Positions 22,668 to 35,190 are shown, numbered from the stretch's first letter. The stretch: DNA of 64,000 nucleotides from Macrostomum hystrix (GCA_950097015.1 CATNEN010000001.1:12174001-12238000); one strand, 5' to 3'. A program made the numbers and translations. Notes: a model not told the origin generated them from the letters alone.

Positions 22668-23148
22668 TAAAGGTGGTCGTTGGACACAATAAGAAGCAAG
22701 AGGAACGGAATGACATAAAAATAAGGTTAGAGCACAGCACACTGGCTGGAGCAATTCAGGTCATATCGGAAGTCAAGCGAGAGCCAACAAATCAATTTCA
22801 CTAAAAGCATTGATGTCCGGGAAAACTGCTTTCATAGGCACTAGCCGCTGCTGCTAGTGCTGTTAGCTAGGCTATGAATTTGAGCAAGTGTAAGTATAAA
22901 GTACACATTTATCATGCTCCTAACACAGCCAAACAGTCGCTTAATACACAGATTTTAGACACATCACACAGGCCGCTAGCAATTAAATCGATTTACTAGT
23001 ATATATTGAACTGCCTCACAGCTACACTGAGATTTGACACCGACTCACTTCAAACATTTACAGCAATTATCCCCAATATTAATTTGGTACATCAGTGTAA
23101 TTGGTCCCAAAGGGCGTCTTGTGCTACAACGGTCAGAATATAAAATCA

Positions 23149-24470
23149 TTCCTGTCAGCTGTGTCATTCCTGTCAGCTGTGTCATTCTTGTCAGCTGCTA
23201 TTCCTGTCAGCTGCTATTCCTGTCAGCTGTTATTCCTGTCAGCTGCTATTCCTGTCAGCTGTTATTCCTGTCAGCTGCTATTCCTGTCAGCTGTGTCGTT
23301 CCTGTCAGCTGTGACATTCCTGTCAGCTGAGTGATTCCTGTCAGCTGTGCCATTCTTGTCAGCTGCTATTCGTGTCAGCTGCTATTCCTGTCAGGTGCTA
23401 TTCCTGTCAGGTGCTATTCCTGTCAGGTGCTATTCCTGTCAGGTGCTATTCCTGTCAGCTGTGACATTCCTGTCAGCTGTGCCATTCATGTCAGCTGTGC
23501 CATTCCTGTCAGCTAGGTCATTCCTGTCAGCTGTGCCATTCCTGTCAGCTAGGTCATTCCTGTCAGCTGTGCCATTCCTGTCAGCTAGGTCATTCCTGTC
23601 AGCTGTGCCATTCCTGTCAGCAAAGGTCATTCCTGTCAGCTGTGCCATTCCTGTCAGCTGTTATTCCTGTCAGCTGTTATTCCTGTCAGCTGCTATTCCT
23701 GTCAACTGCTATTACTGTCAGCTGCTATTCCTGTCAGCTGCTATTCCTGTCAGCTGTGTCGTTCCTGTCAGCTGTGACATTCCTGTCAGCTGTGTCATTC
23801 CTGTGAGCTGTGTCATTCCTGTCAGCTGTGTCATTCCTGTCAGCTGTGCCATTCCTGTCAGCAAAGGTCATTCCTGTCAGCTGTGCCATTCCTGTCAGCT
23901 GCTATTCCTGTCAGCTGTTATTCCTGTCAGCTGCTATTCCTGTCAACTGCTATTACTGTCAGCTGCTATTCCTGTCAGCTGTGTCATTCCTGTCAGCTGT
24001 GTCATTCCTGTCAGCTGTGTCATTCCTGTCAGCTGTGTCATTCCTGTGAGCTGTGTCATTCCTGTCAGCTGTGTCATTCCTGTCAGCTGTGCCATTCTTG
24101 TCAGCTGTGCCATTCCTGTCAGCTGTTATTCCTGTCAGCTGTGCCATTCTTGTCAGCTGCTATTCCTGTCAGCTGTGTCATTCCTGTCAGCTGTTATTCC
24201 TGTCAGCTGCTATTCCTGTCAGCTGTGCCATTCCTGTCAGGTGCTATTCCTGTCAGATGCTATTCCTGTCAGCTGTGCCATTCCTGTCAGCTGTGTCATT
24301 CCTGTCAGCCGTGCCATTCCTGTCAGCTAGGTCATTCCTGTCAGCTGTGCCATTCATGTCAGCCGTGCCATTCCTGTCAGCTAGGTCATTCCTGTCAGCT
24401 GTGACATTCCTGTCAGCTGTGCCATTCCTGTCAGCTAGGTCATTCCTGTCAGCTGTGCCATTCCTGTCCT
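23149..24470. repeat. 16/18-bp minisatellite
   Basis: About 75 copies mixing an 18-base unit (TCAGCTGTGTCATTCCTG) and a 16-base unit (TCAGCTGCTATTCCTG), with a segment around 23640-23860 repeated near 23880-24060. The long Cys/Ser-rich frames across it are repeat artefacts. Confidence 0.95.
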
Positions 24471-24924
24471 CATTGCAGTATGGTGTTTCGATTTATATAT
24501 TTAATATGGTACACGATGTACTATCAAATTTTAATATCCCTGGTCAATGATCCCTGTTTTGCACTTTAGTCCCTGGAGTCAAAGTCTGCCCAGCGCCGGA
24601 TGCAGGGCATTGGATGCATGCGCAAATTGGGATCAGAATGCAGATACGGACAGTTTATATCAAAGTGCACTTCATCGGTCTGGAGTTCTGACATCTCTGG
24701 TTTGTCCTCGTTTGGATGTCGCCTATGAAAAAAGTTAAATTTCTGGAATTGCTAATTTTTTTGTGAACTACTTTAGTCGTCTTGACAATGCAGCATTGCT
24801 TCCGGTGGAAATTTTATGCGTTAGTGGGCAATTAGACCTCACTTGATTTTATGGTAGCTTATTTTGACAACCTCAAACAGAAATCATGAAGTGCGAACAT
24901 CATGACTTTCTATAGTAGCAACCC
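24471..24924. other. Unique intergenic sequence
   Basis: Non-repetitive spacer between two arrays. No gene, promoter or mobile element recognised. Confidence 0.5.
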
Positions 24925-25490
24925 AACCTCATGAGAACCTCAGGGAATGGAGTGATAGCATGACCTCATGAGAACCTCAGGGAATGGGGTGATAGCATGA
25001 CCTCATGAGAAACTCAGGGAATGGGGTGATAGCATGACCTCATGAGAAACTCAGGGAATGGGGTGATAGCATGACCTCATGAGAACCTCAGGGAATGGGG
25101 TGATAGCATGACCTCATGAGAACCTCAGGGAATGGGATGATAGCATGACCTCATGAGAACCTCAGGGAATGGGATGATAGCATGACCTCATGAGAACCTC
25201 AGGGAATGGGGTGATAGAATGACCTCATGAGAACCTCAGGGAATGGGGTGATAGCATGACCTCATGAGAACCTCAGGGAATGGGATGATAGCATGACCTC
25301 ATGAGAACCTCAGGGAATGGGATGATAGCATGACCTCATGAGAACCTCAGGGAATGGGGTGATAGCATGACCTCATGAGAACTTCAGGGAATGGGATGAT
25401 AGCATGACCTCATGAGAAACTCAGGGAATGGGGTGATAGCATGACCTCATGAGAAACTCAGGAGTATGACTTCATGAGAACCTCAGGGAA
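24925..25490. repeat. 37-bp minisatellite
   Basis: About 15 copies of a 37-base unit with core GACCTCATGAGAACCTCAGG followed by GAATGGGGTGATAGCAT; AACCTC/AAACTC and GGGG/GGAT variants. The last copies are truncated. Confidence 0.94.
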
Positions 25491-25989
25491 CGGGATGTAA
25501 AAATTCAATAATCATTCACAATAATATGCATGCTTTGAGGACTTGAGCTTATTTCGTCAGCAAAGTTAAACTCGTATCATCCCGAAAGGTACCTGGTAAA
25601 GCTGTACTGACCTTTTCTGTGAATTGGACCTGGGCAGTAGGGTTTTATCAGTTTAATTGATTTCCCGACCTTGGCAAATAGATGAGGTGGCTCGGAGCTT
25701 CACTATTTTAGCTATCGCCAAAATTTATAATGCTACCTCCCACGCCTACCCCTGACTGCAGGTCAACTTTATCTGCCCCCGCTGTAAATCAGTGAATTCT
25801 AAAGTTTTTTCAAATACATTTTTTAGCACCGCTGCTGCATATACTCGTACACATTTTTGTCTTATTCTTTTTGGTACTTGTGTAGCAACTATGACATTAA
25901 GAAAGAACATTTATTTAGTTTTATAGTACATGATCAATGTACATATCGTAGTATTTTGTACATAGAATAAAAGTATGCTCTAGCTCTAG
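25491..25989. other. Unique intergenic sequence
   Basis: Non-repetitive spacer with no ORF of note and no recognised element. Confidence 0.5.
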
Positions 25990-26345
25990 TAGCTCTAGTT
26001 TACATTATGGAAGTACATATCGTAGCTCTAGTGTACATTATGGAAGTACATATCGTAGCTCTAGTGTACATTATGGAAGTACATATCGTAGCTCTAGTGT
26101 ACATTATGGAAGTACATATCGTAGCTCTAGTGTACATTATGGAAGTACATATCGTAGCTCTAGTGTACATTATGGAAGTACATATCGTAGCTCTAGTGTA
26201 CATTATGAAAGTACATACCGTAGCTCTTGTGTACACAATAAAAAGTACATATCGTAGCTCTAGTGTACATTATGGAAGTACATATCGTAGCTCTAGTGTA
26301 CATTATGGAAGTACATATCGTAGCTCTAGTGTGCATAACAGAAGC
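25990..26345. repeat. 33-bp minisatellite
   Basis: About 10 copies of a 33-base unit with core ACATATCGTAGCTCTAGTGT. The final two units have drifted (GTGCATAACAGAAGCACACA). Open frames on both strands are due to the period being a multiple of three. Confidence 0.94.
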
Positions 26346-26743
26346 ACACATCGTGCATTTGGTTTACTTGCTCTACCCACTTATTTTACCGCACCATAAA
26401 AGTTCACACCAAAACTGTACAGTGCAAGCTAACAGTGCAATATTTGCTGACTTTTATGTTTTCTAGCAAAATTGTTCTTCTATAAATTCAGGAACAAATT
26501 TTAAAGCTGAGCAAATGAATGATCGCGCCGAGCGAACCAGTTTATCTGTTTGAGAACAAGTCTTTCAATAACATGCACACGGACACCTGGAACAAACAGA
26601 TCTTACTTGTCTATTGAATTTGAACAGGTGCGTTTAGTTGTGTCCCTTATAAGCAGAGAACTGTAAATCGATTGAAGAATTCGACAAACAAAAACCCGAT
26701 AAACGTGAAAAAATCTGTTCGTTAGGCTTAACGAAATTAAGAT

Positions 26744-27117
26744 GGGGGCGAGTGGCAGAGCGGTCTCACGCGTTTGCCTCTCGCACCAAGGTCCCTGAGC
26801 TCGATTGCCGCGGCGAGGCCACATTCATTTGGGGCGCAGCCGCGAAGAAAAGGCTTGGGGGCTTGGCTTGAAATTTATGCCATTGAGGGCCAACCTCCAA
26901 GGCACAGTAAGAGTGTACACTGCTTGACGATAAAAAGTCAGCGCAGATGTACACACTTGTGTGTCTACGTTTGTCTGCGTACAGTATCTGTGTGCGTGTG
27001 TGCTCAGGAGTCAGCGAAATTGGCAGAATTGCCTCCTCGCTGGCTGCGGGTCTAGTGTCACCAAAAGATTTTCCATTGCACGCAGCCCTCCAGTTATTTT
27101 AATTATTATTGTTGCCG
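26744..27117 (+). mobile_element. tRNA-derived SINE, family 2, with target site duplication
   Basis: The tRNA-like head has TGGCAGAGCGG (A box) and GAGCTCGATT (decayed B box), in the style of a long-variable-arm tRNA. The body contains GAGGGCCAACCTCCAAGGCA and GTGTACACTGCTTGACGAT, and an AT-rich tail ends in TTAATTATTATTGTTG. The 9-bp direct repeat AATTAAGAT flanks it at 26735-26743 and 27118-27126. Other copies lie at 27672-27988, 35801-35907 and 61205-61555. Confidence 0.82.
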
Positions 27118-27671
27118 AATTAAGATAGATTGATAGTTGGGACAGATTAAGAGCCAGTAGCACAGCCGCAGCCCAGTGTTTTAATATGGTGCTGTGTACA
27201 GCTGATCAGTCCGCGTAGTGGGGTAGGCAACCGTACCCACCCAGGTTTCTAACTCAGTTTACAGTTAGAAAGTTTACAGTTTATAACAAGCTGTAAAACA
27301 GCCGACAGGAAACCGAGGAATGCTAGTTTCGGTTAGTTTTGCTTTAATCAAATCGTGATGAAAGGTGTTGTGCAACGTTTTTTTGAAGAAATTTGATATT
27401 GACTGACACCGCAGAAATTTTGACCTAACAAAATTTGCATATCAATTTCTAGTTTTTTAGTCTAAATCGAATCGGCTTATTTAGTCACTGCTCTAGACTT
27501 ACAACTTCTGGAACATCAGAAAAACTGACTTTCATTTTTCATTTGTCTAGAAGTTTCTCATTATTATGCAGATAGCTTCTAAGCCCAGATGTACAGCCCA
27601 GGTGGCACAACCGCATCTAATGATGAAGCATCGAAACTATTTTTATACGGCCGCCGTATTTGTCTAGCTAT
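27118..27671. other. Intergenic, SINE scrap at 27155-27240
   Basis: Contains a degenerate piece of the family-1 SINE end (AGCACAGCCGCAGC and CAGTCCGCGTAGTGGG). Otherwise it is unique AT-rich sequence with no gene. Confidence 0.4.
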
Positions 27672-27988
27672 AATTATAATAATTGCAGGAGGGCTGCGGG
27701 CAATGGCACATCATTTGGTGACACTGGACCCGCAACCAGCGAGGAGGCAATTCTGCCCATTTCGCTGACTCCTGAGCACACACACACACAGGTACTGTAC
27801 GCAGACACACTCACACTGCTGTGTACATCTGCCCTGACTTTCTCGTCGTCATGCAGAGTACACTTTCACTGTGCCTTGGAAATTGGCCCTCTAGGTTGTA
27901 AATTGCACGACAAGCCCCCAAAGCCTTCTCTGCGTGGCTGCGCTCCAAATGAATGTGGACTCGCCGCGGAATCGAACTCAGGGATCTT
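27672..27988 (-). mobile_element. tRNA-derived SINE, family 2, copy 2, 5' truncated
   Basis: Minus-strand copy. It has the AT-rich tail side, the CACACACACACA stretch, the hairpin region and the GAATCGAACTCAGGGATCTT part of the head; the rest of the head is missing. It lies about 0.55 kb from copy 1 in opposite orientation. Confidence 0.78.
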
Positions 27989-30193
27989 GTTGGACCCTCC
28001 ATCTAGCTATATCTAACAGTAGCGAATGCTTTTTTACGGTTTCTGACCTTATCAAACAAGCGAGATGCCTAAACAATCGCTAACGGTGACTTACGAGCGA
28101 AGCTTGATTGAAAAGTTTAGGCTAACAATTATTTTATTGCACTCTAAGCAATTATCATCACGGTGCGCCTCCAGTGGCAGGAAGTTCGCATTGATTTTGT
28201 AGATTCATTCTTGGAATGAAGAATAAGTTTAGCTTGATCCTGTCAAAACCACCAGCTCAGATGGCGCACTGCAGGCCCCCCTAAAAATGTTTGGCAGCAC
28301 AGTTTTCCGTCCCTGGGGACCCGTCTTGCCCCATAGAGCAACTCTGAAGCAAGTGTTTTTTTTACAATTTCCCAGCTGTTTTGTATTTTGCTCCCGCTGT
28401 CCACAGTAAGCCACCGGCCGCATGTTTCCTGTCTTCACCTCCCTCGGGAGGTAGCTCTGTGGTAGATGGAGAAGAGGTGGGTCAGACGCGACCGACGTTC
28501 CTGGAAAACCGACGAGGGTGCTCTCGGATTTTTTTAATCTTCTCAGCCACCGTTGCCGCCTACGCAACAATTTTTGTTCGTTCCTTTTTTATCTGAAATT
28601 GCGTGCCGTAGTTTTTTTCAAACGGAAGCCTTTCTAACCGACCTTGCGACTCTCGCCCTCCCTCGGGTGGCGGGAGTTCGCGAAATTTCATCTTCAATCA
28701 GCTCAGACAGCAGAAGCCAACACGGCGCAGATGAATGGGAAAGAATGGAAAATGAAAACCAACTGAGGCACTGGCCAGGGAGCTGGGGTGGACGGAGAGG
28801 ATTCGCAGATGGCCGGACTAGTGCACTGGCGATGTCTGATGCATAATTACTGAGTCCCGCATAGTGATCTGAGTCTTTCTGTCGATCATTGTCTGTTCTG
28901 TGCTCCAGTATTTACATCAGCCAACGCTGAACTGGCAGTTCTGTCTTCCTCTTAAAACTGTTTGCTTATCTCACACCTCCGCGTGAACACAGACTCCGGT
29001 GGAAATATGCCGTGCAATTCTCGGCGAGAAAGTTTTCCCGCAGTCAGAGTTAGCGGGGAGAGTGGGCAGGGAGCGAGTGCTGGCAAAGCAATTTTCAGCT
29101 AACAAAGCCTTGAATGGCCCTAGGGGAAGGAAGTTGCGGCCCCGCATGGGAGCAGTGAGTGAGATGGCCAGAGTCTGCTGGCATCGATTAATTTTTCCTG
29201 GCCCAACAACACCAAACATGAAGGGAAACCCCGATAGCGGGCCCCGAGCACAAAGGCTGCCTCTCTGTTGATAATAGCAGAAAAGCTGCAGTGTGTGTGG
29301 TCTCCACTCTCCCATCTTCTTTGCCCAATTTCAGAATTCGTGGCTCTTGCTAGAAAAATGCCTTCTTCCACTCCGGCATCGCTTGTTGATTTGTCCTTTA
29401 GCCTGGGTCCTGTCTCGACCTCTCCCCACTACACAGTCCACGAGTGGAGCCAATCCGTGGGGAGAAATGACTGGGCCCGTTCTCCCTCGTTGCGCCAGAA
29501 CATATCGCATATCGCTAATTTATCATAGGCAGAAATCATGCATATAAGCTGTAGGATTGGCCATCTGCAAAGGCACATGCAGATGACGGGCCTATCTTAT
29601 TTGCCTCCGATCCGCCTTAACCCCAGATTCTAGGCATCCAGGAATATCGCTCTAATGACAGCATAGCATTATAATTCGCTTGTTGGCTAGCGAAGAAGGC
29701 TAGTCCTCCGCCTCTGTCTATCGCTCTCAGTCTGTCTATCCATCAAATCTATACCGATAAAAAACTGGTCCTGGGGGTCGGCTCTCAGTACGGCGGCGCC
29801 TTCATCAGCGGAGGAAAATGATACAGCCATGGCATCAGGGAGGGGGTGGAGTGAAACTCTGAAGAATCACCATCAACACTTCAGTTCTTGCTGGAACTGT
29901 TCGGCAAGCTATTAACCTGTGCGCCCGGGGCACACACACAAACACATGCAACCGTACGCGTGAGTAACCAACCCCCTCCGCCTACTGACTTCCTGAGATT
30001 CAGAGCCAGCTCCGCTCACCATTGGTTCCTGGCGGTGCGACCAGTCCAGAAACGCAGCAGTCAGTTACAGGCTTACAAAACTGACTTTCCTCTAGTCCAT
30101 ATTCCTATCTTGCTTGCATCAGAAACCTGAACTAGCTTGGCTTCATTGGCTTTCGTTTACTCTGACACTTAACTCATCAAACAGGTCAGCGTC
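27989..30193. other. Upstream region of the GPCR gene
   Basis: Mixed-composition sequence, GC-richer than the rest of the intergenic DNA. Only short overlapping ORFs. It is likely to hold the promoter and 5' UTR exons of the GPCR. A splice acceptor candidate (CATCAAACAG) ends at 30184, nine bases before the start codon. Confidence 0.45.
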
Positions 30194-31543
30194 ATGGCCT
30201 CCAACATGACCCGCCTGCAGTTGGAAGAGCAGCTTGGCAAAGTCATGTTCAATAATTTGAATCGCTACTTTCTCAGCTGGTATTTGCCGCTGGTTCTGCT
30301 AGTCGGCACCATCGGCGGTCTGTTCTGTACTCTATTCATCTTCATGTCGAAAATGTTCCCCAAGATCATACAGGTGTGGCTCGTAAGCATCTGCATCGGC
30401 GACTTCATGATACTAGCCTGGGACGCCGGAAGGATGTTCGTCAAGCAGGCGTTCAACATTGACTTCCGAGACGAGGGCCTGGTGATCTGCAAGATGCAGG
30501 TCTACCTCAGTAACTTCTTCTTCTACTGGAGCGCCTACAACCAGGCCGCCATCTCCGTGCAGCGTCTGGTTTTCATTGCCTCGCCGCTGAGGGCTAGGAC
30601 CCTGCTAAGCACGCAGCGAGTGTTCGCCATCTGGGGCTGCATGACGATTCTGCTGCTGTTCCCAAACATCACCTACCTGATCTACTGGCACATCGGCGAG
30701 CGAAACGACTGCGAACCAGTGAACAAGTGGTTCTACTATGTGACCACTCTGGTGCACCTGGTGGTGTGGGGCATCATACCGCTGGCCTCCATGCTCATCT
30801 GCACCGGCTGCATCTCTTATCGCCTGGTGGCCTACAAGCGAAGCGGCCACTTCAAGGACGACAAGAAGAAGACTCAGCGCAGCGAGTCTCGAGCGCTGAA
30901 GCCGCCGGCGCTGATTGGAGGCCGACGGCACGGCTCGGACCAGGGCGCTCACGTGACCCGCCTACTGGTGTGCATGAACCTATTCTACCTGTGCACCACC
31001 TTTCCACTGCTAATCTACATGATGGATCTGAACTTCCGCTTGGAGAACAATGTCGGAGAAACCATTGCTAGGAGCCTGCACAAGTTCTATTATTACCTGT
31101 TCCGCTCGCTGTGCTTCCTGAATGCCAGCCTGAACTGGGTGTTCTACTGCGCCGCTGGCAAGATCTTCCGTCAGAAGTCCAAGCAGATTCTCTACCGGAT
31201 ATTCTGCGGCAGAGCCGCCGCTGCCGTCGCATTTGGCACTGGGTCGCAGCCGAGGTCGACCCTGGGCAACTGCCAGCATCATCTCGTGCACACCAGGCGA
31301 AGCGGGCCCCGCGGCAGCGCCGCAGCTCTTGGCAGCGATGTCATGGGTGGCGTCATCGGTGGCAGCTCGGAGATCCTCAGCGCGATGACGCCAACCGGCG
31401 CGCCGGCTGTCATCACTGGAACATCAGCTAACGTTGGCTACCAGCTGTCCCTGACAGAGTTCGGCAACCACAGCTCCAGGCGCATCCCGGACTGCGAGCT
31501 GCAGGAGGCAATTCAGCGCTTACAGCAGGAAGATCGTCTTTGA
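30194..31543 (+). CDS. Rhodopsin-family (class A) GPCR, orphan, probably peptide-type
   Basis: 449-aa plasma-membrane receptor in a single coding exon. The N-terminus has an N-glycosylation sequon (NMT, residue 4). Seven membrane segments lie at about 32-54, 60-82, 101-124, 143-165, 181-207, 255-277 and 296-320. Cys99 at the top of TM3 and Cys173 in loop 2 can form the class A disulfide. The TM2 Asp is kept (CIGDFMIL). The DRY box is replaced by SVQR (121-124), NPxxY by NWVFY (314-318), and TM6 lacks CWxP (LFYLCTTFP). TM7 continues as FYCAAGKIFRQK, like many invertebrate peptide receptors. Loop 3 is Lys/Arg-rich. The long Gly/Ala/Ser-rich tail ends in a charged segment, and Cys338 could be palmitoylated. 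Ligand unknown; divergent motifs suggest a lineage-specific orphan group. Confidence 0.93.
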   Translation: MASNMTRLQLEEQLGKVMFNNLNRYFLSWYLPLVLLVGTIGGLFCTLFIFMSKMFPKIIQVWLVSICIGDFMILAWDAGRMFVKQAFNIDFRDEGLVICKMQVYLSNFFFYWSAYNQAAISVQRLVFIASPLRARTLLSTQRVFAIWGCMTILLLFPNITYLIYWHIGERNDCEPVNKWFYYVTTLVHLVVWGIIPLASMLICTGCISYRLVAYKRSGHFKDDKKKTQRSESRALKPPALIGGRRHGSDQGAHVTRLLVCMNLFYLCTTFPLLIYMMDLNFRLENNVGETIARSLHKFYYYLFRSLCFLNASLNWVFYCAAGKIFRQKSKQILYRIFCGRAAAAVAFGTGSQPRSTLGNCQHHLVHTRRSGPRGSAAALGSDVMGGVIGGSSEILSAMTPTGAPAVITGTSANVGYQLSLTEFGNHSSRRIPDCELQEAIQRLQQEDRL

Positions 31544-32954
31544 GTACTATTGAGCTCATCCAGCTGCGGTAGACATACAAGTTGACTAGTTCTTAAAACC
31601 ACGGTGGATATTTTAAATACCCACGGCCTACTTCACGACAGCTCCCAAACTGAATGACCGATTTTCGAGAAAGTCCACCATATGGATCAAAATTTACGAA
31701 TCCATATTGGTTTAATATTTTTTTTAATATAATAGTATCTGTATACAAAATAATAAACAATTCATGAGGAGATTTTGTGAGGAGACAAACTGTACCTATA
31801 TTGGTGGATTTTTCCACCAGACACCCCGATAGTTCTTTATTCTGGAGGTTCTTCCAGTTTTTTATGGTGATATATAAGTTTAATATTTTTTAGATATAGA
31901 AAAATCGAGGGTATTTAAATATCCATTGGCCTTTCTACTGTTAATGGGGCTGTGAATTCCGCACCTGATGATTGTCCACTGAGTTCTTACACACAAGAAC
32001 TGACGATGCACAAACTGACCAGAATGTTGTCTATTTTTAACTGCATTGTTTAATGTCAATTTCATGCACTGTCTGTTTGTTTAATTTAATTATCATTATA
32101 AGTTATTGTAAGTCTGAAATATTGTTGTTTTCAACTCACGAAATTCTAAGCTGTTAAACTACGATATATATATAAGCTGTTAAACTCGTATATCTATTTT
32201 ACTATATAATTCGATATTATAAGCCACCAGCTTGTGATGTTTTGTGTCAACATTCTTTATTGTGCAACAAACTGCAAATCTTCAGATATTAAAAACTCCA
32301 CGGCCAGGTTAATTAGGCATTCCGGAAATTTTGTTTAACTTCTCTTTAGCGCAAGTCATTGTTGTCAAGCTATTCAAATTCTTCGCGTCCTAAACTGTAT
32401 TATATGGTATATTTTTGCTAAATTTCATTCAAAAATGCTTTATTTTGTCGTCTTTTAACAAAAAAGAAACTTTACAGCGATTGGTTATTACGTTCTTCGT
32501 TAAAAAGGCATTACTAACACTTCTTATTGATATCTAGTTTAGCTTAGTCATCAATTCAAACTTTTAGCTACTCTCACGAACCTGTCGTCGAGAAATCACT
32601 CAGTTTATAACTTTAATCCCGTGTCTCCTTTAATCCGGGCGCGTCTCCCATCTCCTCACCTTCTCCCCAGGGGGTTTGGAGATAAGAAAAAATTGCACTT
32701 GGGGTTTTTTGAATCCTGCGTTTGCACCGAACCTGAAACTTGAAATCGCTTCCACACCTGATCGGCTTCATTTTCCTGTCTCTATGATTTCCATTAGCCT
32801 GGGGGGTTTAAAATTAGTCGCGACACTTCTCCGAAGTCTTGATTCTAAATCCCGTAGATCCGGTTCAGTAATTTTAAGCATTTATGCTCACCTGCTCACC
32901 TGCTCAAGGTGTACTATTAGCTTCTTGGCTGACTCAAAGACTTTGGTTCCGGCG
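31544..32954. other. GPCR 3' UTR and intergenic sequence
   Basis: AT-rich. An AATAAA hexamer at 31752-31757, about 210 bases after the stop, is a candidate polyadenylation signal. A small perfect hairpin (TGGTGGA/TCCACCA) lies near 31801-31820. Nothing else recognised. Confidence 0.5.
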
Positions 32955-33178
32955 AACTTGAGTTCAGGCAAACTTTGGTTCAGGCGAACTTTGCTACAGG
33001 CAAACTTTGGTTCAGGCGAACTTTGGTTCAGGCAAACTTTGGTTCAGGCGAACTTTGCTACAGGCAAACTTTGGTTCAGGCGAACTTTGGTTCAGGCAAA
33101 CTTTGGTTCAGGCGAACTTTGGTTCAGGCAAACTTTGGTTCAGGCGAACTTTGCTACAGGCAAAATTTGGTTCAGGCC
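32955..33178. repeat. 16-bp minisatellite
   Basis: About 14 copies of GGTTCAGGCAAACTTT alternating with the GCGAACTTT variant, with GCTACAGG replacing GGTTCAGG at intervals, which gives a longer period of several units. Confidence 0.93.
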
Positions 33179-33611
33179 TTCCCAGTGTCTTTCCATTCCT
33201 TATTTTATACTGAGGAAACAAAGAAACAATTAGGGAAACTCCACTACAGCTGTCGGATGTTAGTGCTCAAAGTGCTCAATCTATTCCTGTATTGTCAAGT
33301 CCTATTAGAGCAAGTGGAGTGACTGTTTTGTTGGACGCCACAAACCATTATGGGTCACTCTAAAATACTATTCTTTTACTCATTAATTCAACAATGAACT
33401 AGTCATTCAGAGGCAGTGGTATCTAGCATGTTTTGTACCAGAAATTTGTAGGGCAAATGTCTGTAGTACATAGAAAGAGTATTTAGAGAGAAAATTACTT
33501 TTCGAGTGCGTGTACTCAGAAACTAGAGTGTGGGCGTCTGAACGGGTATCTGAATAAGGAAATTCTTTCGGATAGAAGAGAAATTAAGAAGAGTTAGGTT
33601 CGAAAAAGTAC
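33179..33611. other. Unique intergenic sequence
   Basis: No gene or mobile element recognised between two arrays. Confidence 0.45.
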
Positions 33612-34272
33612 AGTGTGAGAAGTAGAGTGTGAGAAGTAGAGTGTGAGAAGTAGAGTGGGAGAAGTAGAGTGAGAGAAGTAGAGTGGAAGAAGTAGAGTGG
33701 GAGAAGTAGAGTGGGAGAAGTAGGGTGGGGGAAATAGAGTGGGAGAAGTAGAGTTGGAGAAATAGAGTGGGAGAAGTAGAGTTGGAGAAGTAGACTGGGA
33801 GAAGCAGAGTGTGAGAAGTAGAGTGGGAGAAGTAGAGTGGGAGAAGTAGAGTGGGAGAAGTAGAGTGGGAGAAGTAGGGTGGGGGAAATAGAGTGGGAGA
33901 AGTAGAGTTGGAGAAATAGAGTGGGAGAAGTAGAGTTGGAGAAGTAGACTGGGAGAAGCAGAGTGTGAGAAGTAGAGTGGGAGAAGTAGAGTGGGAGAAG
34001 TAGAGTGGGAGAAGTAGAGTGGGGGAAATAGAGTGGGAGAAGTAGAGTGGGAGAAGTAGAGTGGGGGAAATAGAGTGGGAGAAGTAGAGTGGGAGAAGTA
34101 GAGTGGGAGAAGTAGGGTGGGGGAAATAGAGTGGGAGAAGTAGAGTTGGAGAAATAGAGTGGGAGAAGTAGAGTTGGAGAAGTAGAGTTGGAGAAGTAGA
34201 GTGGGAGAAGTAGAGTGGGAGAAGTAGAGATGGAGAAGTAGAGTGGGAGAAGTAGAGTGGGAGAATTAGAGT
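33612..34272. repeat. 14-bp polypurine minisatellite
   Basis: About 47 copies of GTGGGAGAAGTAGA with GTTGGAG and GGGGGAAATAGA variants. The marker TAGGGTGGGG recurs at 33721, 33875 and 34113, that is 154 (11 units) and 238 (17 units) apart, showing block duplications. Confidence 0.94.
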
Positions 34273-34704
34273 AAAAAATATCTTAGGAGAAGCAGTTCAT
34301 TTATAGAAAATGACAAGCCAAAAATGAGCAGCATCATCATTAGCAATTCGTATTGTTGATAAAAAAATTCAGTGCAGATCAGAGGAAAGCCTAGCAAACA
34401 GAATTGCTCATGAGCTGACGTCAAATTGACCAACTCAGCCAATTGGGGCGTAGCGTTTGGATAGAAGGAAGGGGGAGATAGGGTCCGCTAGAAATTTTTT
34501 CCAACCCGTAAGCCAGATACAAAAGTTAGGAGAACCGATCGTTTGCATTTTTTCTTTTGCTGGACCAGATGGTTTTACAATTCTCTCTGATTTATCGGTC
34601 GAGGCCATATGTCGGCGAGATTTTACCAACGACCATTTATAGAAGGCTATAATAGGCCAACAATGCACCGCCACATCTATAGAGGATACATAGGTATAGA
34701 TATG
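34273..34704. other. Unique intergenic sequence
   Basis: Short overlapping ORFs on both strands only; no domain and no element recognised. Confidence 0.45.
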
Positions 34705-34706
34705 AT

Positions 34707-34782
<76 letters not shown>

Positions 34783-34784
34783 GG

Positions 34785-34866
<82 letters not shown>

Positions 34867-34868
34867 GG

Positions 34869-34942
<74 letters not shown>

Positions 34943-34944
34943 GG

Positions 34945-35010
<66 letters not shown>

Positions 35011-35012
35011 GG

Positions 35013-35065
<53 letters not shown>

Positions 35066-35084
35066 CATAGATAGATAGATAGGG

Positions 35085-35126
<42 letters not shown>

Positions 35127-35128
35127 GG

Positions 35129-35190
<62 letters not shown>

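Larger units (their letters stand above)
19911..23148. other. Intergenic region with a SINE and no firm gene
   Basis: 20.3-21.2 kb is GC- and CT-richer, with short ORFs and one plausible spliced ORF (listed separately). 21.2-22.4 kb is AT-rich. A family-1 SINE occupies 22456-22667. I find no conserved domain on either strand. Confidence 0.5.

Noticed and set aside
23347..24404. ORF of 327 aa rich in FLSAV and CHSCQL repeats
   Set aside because: Mixed 16/18-bp array translation with several frames open; no unique flanking coding sequence.
26744..26820. tRNA-Ser/Leu-like gene
   Set aside because: The tRNA-like head is fused to a non-tRNA body with AT tail and target site duplication, its B box is damaged, and the same composite occurs elsewhere, so it is a SINE.
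31593..31935. Possible inverted-repeat (MITE-like) element around ATATTTAAATACCC
   Set aside because: The two similar segments are AT-rich and nearly self-palindromic, so direct and inverted matches cannot be told apart, and no target duplication is visible.
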